Source of the DNA: Nemertoderma westbladi
Taxonomy: Eukaryota > Xenacoelomorpha > Nemertodermatida > Nemertodermatidae
NCBI GenBank assembly: GCA_032718475.1
Contig: JAUCBJ010001318.1
Location: forward strand, 56,904 to 120,903
Direction: 5' to 3'
DNA: 64,000 bases
A program made the position numbers and the translations under genes. Below are positions 54,230 through 64,000 of the stretch, piece by piece (position 1 is the first letter of the stretch; the number at the start of each line of letters is the position of its first letter). The notes below the pieces were generated by a model. The model made no database searches, was not told where the DNA came from, and worked only from the letters and a program-made list of their open reading frames with translations.

Positions 54230-54955
54230 TGCCAAATTTAGATGTCTTCTAGATTATAAATCGACTTTAGCCTATGCCAAATATTTGATACACTACATTA
54301 GCCGAAGCCAGTCTATGCGCGACCATTCACCCGCTGGATATACCCAGGAGACTGGATTCGGAAGCTTGACCTTATTGCGGTGTAGGCCTACTGTATTATT
54401 CGACTGATCGTTAAGATATAATTTCTGACCAATATTATTCACTTTCGGGAAATATTAACAGTTCCTTTAGGACGTGGCGCTCTAAATATATAAACAGAGT
54501 TATGTCTTACACTAGACACAACGGGATGGCTATAGATTCACGTATAAAGCGCATTCTTTAGGAGATGCTTTGTTATCAATCACAATCATGCATACTACCG
54601 CACAATACTGCACAATGATCTGCCGACCTTCAGTAATTTTAGTTACATATAAAGAGAACAGTAACCGACTCATGTAGTGCCTATGAAATAGCATTAGATT
54701 CACTCCAAAACCACTTTAATGTAAGTCGCAATTGTTATATGTAACCGGTCTCTCTTACCTTCAGTATATCAAGAAGATTGAGGGTTTTATAATTAATTTA
54801 TCGATATTATCCAATATAATAATATTCCATCAACTGATATAATTAATGACCGACAGTAAATAGCAGTAAAAATGCGGTGTTTGTAGTTGACAATATGATA
54901 ATTATGTAGTGATATGGTTTGGTTTATAATGGTATGATATGTGTGGTTTGGTTTG
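54230..54955 (-). repeat. 5' LTR of Bel-Pao A, truncated
   Basis: Matches 36,653-37,409 with about seven substitutions and one indel (a single gtttggtttgtaatggtatg unit instead of two). The first about 450 bp of the LTR (U3 start) is missing; LINE DNA follows at 54,956. It ends ..TTTGGCA then GGTTAAACTGC, the probable start of the primer binding site, which I cannot match to a tRNA from memory. Confidence 0.85.
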
Positions 54956-55720
54956 TAGCTGTAGCCCCCGCAACTGATAGATATGAGTATGAGAACCCTC
55001 CAGGAGAAATACCGGCTCGGTCGTCGCCCGGGTCAACAAGGACCGCGTCCCTCAGTGGTACACCAGGCTGGGGTCGATAAATTGGCTACTGGAACAGAAG
55101 ACAGAGAAGAAAGAAGAACCAACCTGTTGAAATGTAAAAAGGCACTAAAGATTGCTACAATGAATGCACGCACGCTGAAAGCACAGAGCAAACAGGGTGA
55201 CACGGTTGCTTTGGCAATGGAATATAACATCGACATCATCTGCATCCAAGAACATCGGATTTGTCATGAAGACACTGCCATGAAGTACAATGACATTGGA
55301 AATGGATGGACGTTAGTAACAAGCTCAGCAGTAAGAAACTCGGCCAATGCATCAATTGGTGGAGTAGGAATTCTGCTAAGCCCATTTGCACTTAAGACCC
55401 TAAACAACATCGAATCTATAAATTCCAGGGTTATGATCGCAACATTTGATGGGAATCCCAAGACAACAGTTATATGTTGCTACAGTCCAACCAATGCATC
55501 AGAGCCAGAACAAGCAGTCAAGTTTTATGAAGAACTGACTGGACTTATTAAGGACATCCCGAAACACAATGTTAAAGTCATTGCTGGTGACCTGAATGCG
55601 CAAATTTGCCCAGAAGACATCAAGGGTTACACCTATAACACCAGTTCTAACAGAAATGGGTACTTACTCTTAGACCTAATGGAAGAATGTGAATTGTGTA
55701 AAAGCTTCTGTGGGATATAA
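54956..55720 (+). mobile_element. LINE fragment with endonuclease domain
   Basis: A frame from ATG at 54,983 (245 codons) encodes the apurinic-endonuclease-like domain of a non-LTR retrotransposon. Motifs: ATMNARTLKAQ, MEYNIDIICIQEHRI (catalytic Glu), GGVGILLSPFA, VICCYSPTNASE and VKVIAGDLNAQI (catalytic Asp and Asn). The domain is cut after MEECELCKSFCGI by the start of the next LTR, so the last endonuclease motifs (SDH) and the reverse transcriptase are absent. It sits between the heads of two opposite Bel-Pao elements. Confidence 0.85.
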
Positions 55721-56893
55721 CTGGCCCCTTTTGCTTCGCAATCCAGTTTCCCCCCAGGCGCTGGAATACTCTAAAAAGGTTCTCTAACTGTATATATATT
55801 CCCCTCGCCCGCAAGGTACCGTTACAGGTGTTTTAACGGACATAAAAGTCATTCTGCTATATACGTGTTTTGGCGACATGGTAAGGCAAAAAACCTGTAA
55901 TGCACCAACTACCTTTCACAGCTTAGCCGTGATGATTCATATTACGACATCTAACAGCTGGTTGCTGACATGGAAACAGCCATTGGATGCATGGTTCTTT
56001 GTTTGGCTTGAGCCAATCAGAGCGATTTTTCCTGTCGACGTGTAGCTTTTCAGCCGATCATAAGGAGAGTGTTCAGTCTTACTGCCTTACTTGATACTTT
56101 GTTGTTATTGCTGTCTAAGCCAGAAACACCGGCTTTTTGGGAAGAACTCTAGTAAACTGCTTAGATTATAGAAAGTATAACTGTTACCGGCGGTGTTACC
56201 TCACTTAATTTAACTGCACTAATCATATTGTTTGTACTGCTATTTACCGTCAGTTATTAATTGTATCTATTTGTTGATGGAAATATTGCTCTTTGGAGAA
56301 TACGGATAAATCACCCAAAATTCCCAATTTTCTTGATACACTACAGGTTAGAGAGGCGGGCTATATATAACAATTGCGATTTATATCAATGTGGTGTGTA
56401 TTGAATCTAATGTTATTTAGTAGACACTACCTGAGTCAATTGCTGTTCTCTTTCTGTGTGATCAAATATACTGACGGTCGGCAGAATAGTGTGCATGATT
56501 GTGAGTGTGATGTGACTGGTAACAAAGCATTTCCTAAAGAATGCGACTTATACTTTAATCATAAGCCTTATCGTTGCGTTTAGTATAAGTCCTAGCTCTG
56601 TTTAAATAGATAGAGCGCCACGTCCTAAAGGAACTGTTAATATTTCCCGAAAGTTAATAATATCTGTCAGAAATTAATTATTAGTGATCTATCGAATAAT
56701 ACAATAGGTTTACACTGCAACCTTACACTGCAATAATAAAATCTAAGCATCCGAATTCAGCCTCCCGGGTGTAGATCCATCGGGTGAATGATCGCGCATG
56801 GGCTGGCTTCGGCTAATGTTTTGTTTATTAGCATAAAATATTGTCGTATGCTAAAGGTGTGTTAATTAACTAAAAGACATATAAATTTTGGCA
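55706..56893 (+). repeat. 5' LTR of Bel-Pao B
   Basis: About 1.19 kb, similar in order to the inverted 36,653-37,861. Shared words: ggacataaaag, caattgcga, gcgccacgtcctaaaggaactgttaatatttcccgaaa (cut here for length), and the end ttggcaggttaaactgc. Substitutions and small indels are frequent, so B and A are separate subfamilies or B is older. The left bound is where LINE coding stops being shared; it is approximate. Confidence 0.75.
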
Positions 56894-59195
56894 GGTTAAA
56901 CTGCTAAAGGTCTTCAAAAGCGCGAACAGTAACAGTTATAATCTTATTGCAGTAGGCAATAAGGTTGCAAGTGTAGGCATTAAATACAGTTTAATACTGT
57001 TCTGTCGAACAGTAACAGTTAACGATCTTATTGCAGTAAGCAATAAGGTTGCAAAATACCGTAGTGACCGGTAAAACTGAACCGGTACTTCTGCAGGTCA
57101 GTAGGCCTAACTGTCATCACCGGTACCGGTACTGCTGTACAAGTACATTTAGTATTATTTCGATTGTGATCTATTGTATATTGTAGGCTGCCAGGGGAAT
57201 AGGGATTGATCACCCCTCATTCTTTTGTATAGTTTACTTATTTCTGTCGGTTTTATTTACTAGTAGGCTAATATTGAGCAGAAGGCGTGTGACCCTGCTC
57301 AGATTGTTCAGATAATTGTAGGCTGAGCTGCTGTCTGACTGTTGTTGAGTTTGGAGAGATTACGGCGTGTGTAGAGTTGGTCTGATCAAGTGCCGTTAGT
57401 AAGTTGGGGCAGCCATATGCTGAAGGTCAATCCCCTCTTAAAGAATAAGTCGTACTACCGTGTTAGAACGCATACTAACTAACAGTTTCAGAGTCTGCAT
57501 ATACTGTAGTTTATCTAGGCTTGATCGTAGTCTGCCAGTGTTTTAGCCTGAGTTTGTTTGTGCGGTCTGTTCAGGTACCGTAATAGTTATTACTCAAATA
57601 TTTGTAGGCTGGATTGTTGTCTAGCTATTCTTAGGCCTGAAGGGATTGCTGCGTGTGTAGAGTTGGTCTGATAAAGTGCCGTTAGTAAGTTGGGGCAGCC
57701 ATAAGCGGTAAGGTCAATCCCCTCTTAAAGAGTAAGTCGTACTACCGTGATAGAACGCATACTAACTAACAGTTTCAGAATCTGCACATACTGTAGTTTG
57801 TTTAGGCTTGATAGTAGTCTGCCAGCGTTTGGTTTGTATTTTGTTTGAGTATTCTGTACGGGTAGCGTATTATTTATTATTCAGAGTTTATGCGATTATT
57901 CGCAACATTCATGTCCCCAAGTTTATTCCTACAGTAATTGTGCTTGTTATACATACCGTTATAGTTAAACTAACCCCGGTACTACATCAGGGCTGCTCGG
58001 CGTAGGTAAAGACTGGAGATTTTGTGCTTCGGTCACTCCAGCAGATGCCGTGGTTCTTTTAACTGTTCAAGTATATTTAACTACTGATTATTTGTTATAC
58101 CGGTACTTGTACCTAATTTAGGGTTTAGTGTACAGTGCTTTCCGAAGTAATTAGTGTAGGCAGTATATTTGTGTTGTAAAGTGGTTGATAGGCACATTCG
58201 TTAGCTCTATTAGCTTCTGGGTAGGAACAATCCGTGATACATAACGTAGTACCTATAGCGATACGGTTATAGGTCGTCAGGCGGTGGTATTTTCCTATCT
58301 GGACAGTACAATATATTTACTACTACTTATTATTTAAATACCGTAGTACCCTGTCCTTTGTAATAACCAGAAATCTAACCCTTTGTTGGACTGGTTTGTA
58401 GACTTCCTGTAAAATTACCCTAAAAATTTCGTACGTAATATTTTTGTTGTGTTTAATTAGAGAATTAATCTCACCCGTATCGTAAGTAATTTGTAGTATT
58501 AAGTAACTTAGGTAAATTAGAATTATCAGTTTTAGTGTCAAATAAATAGCACTTCACTGAGAGGCGTTCAGCTTCTGTGTAGTGACTCCCCCAGAAATAA
58601 TAACATTTATTTCAAATATTGACAAAACCCTTTTAAACGGGTATATAAATATTATAAATCAACTCAAACGATTTATAAATAGTAGGCCTGCCATACAACA
58701 ACTAGGTCTCAATATCAGTTGGACTGCTGCTTAAATAACGGTAATAAAGTAAGTTAAAGTAACCAAGTAACCCTAAAATATTCAGAAATTCAATTATTCT
58801 AAAATAATTGACATACCGGTATTTACCATAGGCTTATTATATTTATTTCTATAAATTTGAGCCGAAATCATACCGGTATTCTGTAATTAATTCTAGTAAT
58901 AATTATACTTATATATACTATAAGTGTCAGCTGTATACCGGTATTCACGATAGGCCTATTATATATTTATATATATTTGTGCTAAAATTATATACCGGTA
59001 CTCTGTGACAAATCTAGTCTGTAATAATACTTATATATATATTATAAGCATACCGGTATTCTAATATATTATATATATATCACGCTACACTGAGTAGCAG
59101 TATCGGTAATTAATTATTAGGCTAACAGTGATACTGAATTACTAGACTTGCTTTAACTGTAATATAGCAGTAGGCATTCGACTGTACAATCAAAC
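56894..59195 (+). other. Long leader of Bel-Pao B
   Basis: 2.3 kb without a gene, mirroring the leader of A. Two tandem copies of the 290-bp unit lie at about 57,300-57,590 and 57,591-57,880 (with aagtcgtactaccgtg and gaacgcatactaactaaca), and five ACCGGTA sites at about 58,816-59,060 are spaced about 55-65 bp. An extra local duplication near 56,940-57,055 repeats cagtaacagtta / ttattgcagta.gcaataagg. Confidence 0.7.
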
Positions 59196-60221
59196 ATGGC
59201 TGACACAAGGCAAACTCTGTCAGATAGTCTCCTAGAAACAACAGCCTGTTTCTCAGATCAAAGTGTAGAGAATCCCAGACCGAGGTCTGAAACCCCTCAT
59301 ACTGTAAGAAGGGCAACCCCTGCAGTGGTTGTGTCAGAACCTAGGTTGGTAGAAAAGATTTCGCAATTTGCGAAGTTAGTGAAGCGCCGTTGGTCTGCCA
59401 TAGGCACTCGGGCCCAAGTCAAGCGGGATCAAGAAGAAGCTATAAAACAGCAGCAACCTCCTAGCCAAGAACCTAGTTCTCAGCGGCCCGATAGCTCCAG
59501 TAGTTCGGATACTGTTGAGCGGACGCCCGAACGCGGAGTGAAGATGGCGGATACGGTTTATGATGAGCGGCCAACCTATGAAGAATCAACCGACGCCACT
59601 TCTTCTCAAGTGGAAAGTGAGGTGGAAAGCGAAGTGGAAAGTGAGGTGGAAAGCGAAGTGGAAAGCGAGGTGGAAAGCGAAGTGGAAAGCGAATTAACAT
59701 CAGCAGAGAAGCCGCGAACTAGAGACGCTATCGACATTTATTTGTCCGACTATCAGCGATTCCTAGGAGACGAAGAGTTGAGGAGACGGCTGTCTGGACT
59801 TTCCCCTAATAGTGAAGGAACCAAGCTTGTGTTGGACTCAATCAATGCCGAAATGTTAGCTGCAAACCAAGCTGAATGTGATGAAAAACTCCGCCTCATT
59901 AGAGTCCGAGAAGAACAAGTAAAGAAAGAATGGATAGAGAAAAGAAGGGTGGCAGCAGCAGCGGCGGCAGAAGCAGAAGCCGAAAGAAAAGCAGCGGTGG
60001 CAGAAACAGAAGCCGAAAGAAAAGCAGCGGCGGCAGAAGCAGAAGCCGAAAGAAAAGCAGCAGTGGCAGAAGCCGAACGGAGAGCTTCTGAGGAGACTAT
60101 CCAACTGGAGTTGGAAAATCTGCAAGAGACGCAAGACAGTATAAATAAACAGTTTACTGCTAATCAAATGCAGATGATGAGAAAATCTACTCCCAAGCGC
60201 CAGGGATGCCTAAGGAGGTGA
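59196..60221 (+). pseudogene. gag: Bel-Pao B gag, N-terminal part with internal deletion
   Basis: 341 codons from MADTRQTLSDSLLETTACFS. Compared with A it lacks about 190 codons between the MAD.VY and DER.T.EESTDA segments, removing the globular region. It has gained a run of Val-Glu-Ser-Glu repeats at 59,608-59,694 (12-bp minisatellite gtggaaagcgaa). Then DIYLSDYQRFLGDEELRRRL and an Ala/Glu coiled coil with gaagcagaagccgaaagaaa repeats. It runs into inserted DNA after PKRQG. Not functional as a shell protein in this form. Confidence 0.82.
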
Positions 60222-61468
60222 GGTCTCTATAGGGTGTCCCTAACAGGCGGCGGTGGACTCGTGAGGGTCTGGGGGCACGTTAAATCGCGCTTATAGTGCA
60301 AGGGAGTTACTGAAGGCCCTCGTGTCTTACGAACCATGAATCAACATGGTGCCGTGGTACCGTCTAGTCGGCCTGTTGCCGTACTGCCAGTCCTGTACAC
60401 AGTAGGGGTGGTGGCATGGCGTGATTTGTGGTTTATGTGGTCTATGTGGTAGGTCTATGTGTGGTATGTATGAGTTGACCAGACTCTTTACTGTCTCCGA
60501 TCGGTTGCCAAAACGTGTTTTTTCCCAGGGTAGCACTATTGGAATGGAGGTGTTGCATCGGAATGGACAGGTTCTGATGATTCTGTTGGTACTACTATTG
60601 GAATGGAGGTGGCACCCGGAATATCGGCTGCAAGGAGGAGTTGGTGTTGTAGTGTGGTCCGAGTGAATGATACTCTGGAATCTGTGGTTTGTGTGTGTAC
60701 GTGGTATACGTGAGTGTATGTATGACCACTGCGAGTGAGTGTGGGAAACCTTGCCGGTTGGTTCAGTCGCCGCCGGTTATTAGTAGGACCATATTTTACT
60801 GCGCCCCAGCATACTTTGTGCACACAAAGTTATTTTACCCTGTCGGTAAAATAAAGTACTCTCGACTTTTTATTAGTCGATACAATTTTGTCCCCTCTGA
60901 TTTTGTCACCGATTATGTCTTCCCCGATTATGTCCACTGTGTGTGCGTGGTATGCGTCAGATTTTGTGTTTACCGTTGTGTACTTGATTTCGTGATCATC
61001 TATTGAGTACACGTGTACAGTGACTGGTAAGTGGTTACTTGTTCCTAGCTTTCGAGCTAGTCAGTATTGTTTGCGGAACCGACTTCCCCTCAATACTGCC
61101 GGCGAGGCGGGTGAAAACGGTCAATATTCCATGTGGGTAGCGCAAGCCCGCTTGGGACAAGACCGTCGGTTTGGCTCAAGGGCGACCTTGATGCTCGATC
61201 GCTATCGACTGGTCCACCCGCCGGTTGACTCTCTGAGTTGGCTCAATGTACAGTCAGGCCACAGTAAGTTGACAGTAGCCGACCATCTGGCTACACCGAC
61301 GAGCTGTGCCGGTGTGATCGGGGGATTGAAAAGTGAACCCGGGAAGCATCGGGCTACCCTCCGGCCCAGTCTGATCGGAGTCGGACTGGCCCCAAGGGTG
61401 GTGGGACAGCGTCCGCCTCATGGGTGCGCCTCGGAGTCATCAGAGAGGAGCCCAGAAGGACGCAAGCG
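60209..61468. other. About 1.26-kb insertion in Bel-Pao B gag
   Basis: Splits gag: element A continues directly from PKRQG to the TSSDEG.TT.LEGGGNRS segment, while B does so only after 61,468. The insert is GC-richer than its surroundings, with repeated ggtatgtatgag / gtgtgtacgtggtatacg words and a frame at 61,020-61,505 that I do not recognise. Its ends show no obvious inverted repeats. It is not in A, so it is a later insertion or a rearrangement. Identity unknown. Confidence 0.6.
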
Positions 61469-64000
61469 ACACATCCTCGGAGGAAGGCGAGACCACCGAT
61501 CCTGAAGGCGGAGGAAATAGATCTCATCTAAGTAGGCGTAGAAAAACATCTTACCGTCACAAATTGCCTGATTTGCCCCCAGCTGTTAGAAGACAGCTAG
61601 CTAGCACAGACTTGAGTAGTATAGAACCTACAGCCCAAAGTATTAAGGTCCAAAGACTCTCTACAATAGTTGATGAGCCTGAGATAATTAGGCCTGTCGT
61701 TCCCAAAGTCACTTCTGTGTTAGAGACCCCTGTACTTCCAGAGCTTAACTCTAAATTCCCTTTACATAGTACTACACTGCCTGTACCCGGTGGAACAGTC
61801 CAAGAGAATATCCCTGTCCAGATAGCAGAGAGAGAAATCAAAGATTTGTCTCCCGTCGTCCCGCGTCAGCCCGCTACTATGTTGGCGACTCCCGCTTCGG
61901 CGGTTGAGTGGGTGGAAGAGGGACGGCGGGGGATGAATCTCCTGCTAGGACAGATGCAGGAGACTGTCCACCAACTTAAGGGAACAGTGAGGGAAGGTAG
62001 AGCAGAGTTGCAAGAAGTGCAGCAAAGTATCGCGCTAGAACGCGACAAATTAGTCAATATACAAAAGGGCATACCAATACCCCCTGTAACATTGTGTCAA
62101 CCTGTTAGGTCTGAAGTATTACATGCGCAAGGTGTGGAGCCTACACGCATCTATACTGCTAGTGAAGTTGAAACTCCTATAGCAAACCCTATTAAGGGTG
62201 ATTATAGACCTGTTATTAATGATATTCCCTATAGACCTGATAATGATCCGAGAACTTTATATACCGATAATTCGATATTAAATAACACGATGGCCCAAGA
62301 AAGCTTTACGCGTCAGATGGCTAGAACAGAAGCCCGCCAAGCGGTCAAAGTGGGAGAGATCGTCAAATTCAATGGAGATGAGATGAAATGGTTACCTTTC
62401 AACGAATATTACAAAGATAGCATACAGAACTCTGTACTATCTAACGGAGAGAAACTTAGATTCCTCATCAAGTGCTTGGAAGGACCTCCCAAGTTAATGG
62501 CGTTAAAGTTTATTGGACATCCAGATGGATTAAGACAAGTTTGGGATACATTAAACATCAGGTATGGTAACAAAGATAACATAGCTAAGTATTTGTATGC
62601 AAAATTAGTAGCCCCCCGACACTTCCTTAGTAGTGGGATTATAGAGTTTTCCGATGAAATTCAGGAGATCTGTAGACAACTGGACTGGTTAGGTAAGTCG
62701 CATGAATATCAGAGTTCCATGGTCATTGGAGCCGTAGTCTCTACTTTACCAAAGGGTGGAGTATGTACGCGCTGGGACAAGAAAGTGTTGTACATGAATG
62801 AACAACAACGACGAAGTCCTACCATGGCTGATCTCATGTCCTTCTTAGATAGTGAAGTAAAATTACAACTCATAAGGCAGTCCAGAGAGAAAACATCGGA
62901 AAATAAGGTAAGTGAGAAACCCGTTTCTAGGAGAAGGATAATACCAGTGTGTTATACTGACGACGGCGAAAGCCAAGCTTCTCAAGAAGAGGACAGCGGG
63001 AAAGACACCAAACGATCTTACTATGACAACAAGACCTATAAAGACGTAAGTAAATACAAGTCTCGAACCAGTGACAGGAGAGAACAGGTAACAACAACTC
63101 CTCCTACGTCTCCTAAGAGAATTCACGGAAGAAAGCCCGAAGAAAGAACGAGAGTGCAGAACGTTAACCAAGTTAAGGTGAGTAACATCAAACCAAAATG
63201 TGCGCTGTGCGACGGGCCCCACCGTTTGAGTGCGTGTGCAGAATTCCTAAAGAAATCCATGGCAGATAGACGTGGAGTCCTGTGGGATAAGCGGTTATGT
63301 TATAACTGTCTCAGACGCGGACACCAGCGGCGAACCTGTTACTCGGACGCAAGGTGTGCTAAGTGCGGCGCGAAACATCATAGCTTGTTGCACACGGAAT
63401 TCGAACGAAACAGCCCGAGTCAGGTAAGTGAGCCCAAATCACATGTCCAATTCAGTGATGTGAACGACACTGACCAAAGTTCTGAGTGGGAAGGATTCTA
63501 TACGGACGAATTCTCCGATGCCAACGAATCCTGTTATCTAATAAATACCACAGTGTATCGAGCACTTACGTATGAAAAGGACACTGACGAGTTTACTCCA
63601 ACTCCTTTTGACAAACAACCATCTTGGAAAGTTCCAACTTCCAACATAGGAATAAGAGAATTTCCTGTAGTGCAAGTGAGAGTTCATGGTCTCAACAAGA
63701 GTTACATAGTGAACGCCCTACTTGACTCCGGCAGCACAGGAACATTCATCGATCAAGAACTAGCCGAAGATATCTTTGCTGGACAACCCAAATTCCAAAC
63801 TAAGTTGAATATGTCCGGAATTATGCAGGTTTGGAAATCTACCATAACGGCAGATTACTATGTAGGTGCGTTGTCCACCCCCCAGGATAAATTAGGAGCA
63901 CAAAGTATAAGGTCAGTAAAAATGGTAGCTATAAAGAACTTCGCTAATACCCAAGTAGAGCCTTATAACTGGAACGAGGACAAGAGCATCCAACAACTTA
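61469..64000 (+). CDS. Bel-Pao B gag end, zinc knuckles and protease, running off the window
   Basis: A single frame open to the window end, about 844 codons, without a start of its own because the 5' half is cut by the insert. It encodes a link region (LPDLPPAVRRQL, IVDEPEIIRPV), the coiled coil MNLLLGQMQETVHQL, a DUF1759-like segment (VKFNGDEMKWLPFNEYYKDS), knuckles CALCDGPHRLSAC, CYNCLRRGHQRRTC and CAKCGAKHH, and protease LLDSGSTGTFID with the normal Asp-Ser-Gly. The frame passes from gag link to coiled coil without a shift, showing the arrangement that A has lost. RT and later domains would lie beyond 64,000. Confidence 0.9.

Larger units (their letters stand above)
36653..54955 (-). mobile_element. 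Bel-Pao LTR retrotransposon A, about 18.3 kb
   Basis: Minus-strand order: 5' LTR (truncated), long leader, gag, protease-RT-RNase H-integrase, a 1.8-kb spacer, a very large third gene, and 3' LTR. The RT/RNase H/integrase features and DUF1759-like gag segment place it in Bel-Pao. The two LTR parts differ at about seven of about 730 positions, so insertion was recent. The U3 end of the 5' LTR is missing, replaced by a LINE fragment. At 18 kb it is far longer than usual Bel-Pao elements (roughly 6-10 kb). Confidence 0.9.
55706..64000 (+). mobile_element. Bel-Pao LTR retrotransposon B, partial
   Basis: Plus-strand relative of element A, head to head with it: LTR, leader, gag (interrupted by about 1.26 kb), and the gag-protease frame running off the window. 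Protein identity with A is high in gag and protease, while LTRs are more diverged. Its 3' end lies outside the window. Confidence 0.88.

Noticed and set aside
61020-61505. 161-codon frame at the end of the gag insert
   Set aside because: It crosses the insert boundary into gag DNA in a different frame from gag and shows no recognisable domain.

Overview
This is nuclear DNA from an animal, most likely an invertebrate. The left end carries exons of a Cav2-type voltage-gated calcium channel on the minus strand with GT-AG introns. The rest is animal mobile DNA: Polinton/Maverick elements (adintovirus-like), Bel-Pao LTR retrotransposons and a LINE piece. I cannot name the species.

Layout. 1-14,440 holds the 3' part of the channel gene, read right to left: domain IV S1-S2, S3, three tandem versions of the S4-S5 exon, the S5 extracellular exon, two tandem versions of the P-loop/S6 exon, the S6/proximal C-tail exon and one further C-tail exon. 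The introns hold three large minisatellites. One of them (4,357-6,758) is built from copies of an exon end together with its splice donor. 14,513-16,023 is an internal scrap of a Polinton, and 16,024-19,105 is a composite of inverted repeats. 19,690-36,625 is a nearly complete Polinton-like element. Its left arm (plus strand) has an unknown gene, a protein-primed DNA polymerase B and a protein resembling TATA-binding protein. Its right arm (minus strand) has protease, major capsid protein, basic and structural proteins, integrase, packaging ATPase, a RING protein and an acidic unknown. The arms converge on a duplicated non-coding core at 25.75-27.18 kb. The element is flanked by direct, not inverted, repeats. 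36,653-54,955 is an 18-kb Bel-Pao retrotransposon on the minus strand. It has gag, protease-RT-RNase H-integrase and an extra gene of about 1,415 codons placed where an env gene could sit. 54,983-55,720 is a LINE endonuclease fragment. From about 55,706 to the window end a second member of the same Bel-Pao family runs on the plus strand, with an interrupted gag.

The Polinton genes form a virus-like set for replication, integration and virion assembly. Several are broken by stops or frameshifts, so this copy is probably not autonomous now. The most notable points are the TBP-like gene with TATA-containing iterons upstream of its polymerase, the splice-donor minisatellite, the two clusters of alternative channel exons and the very large third gene of the Bel-Pao element.
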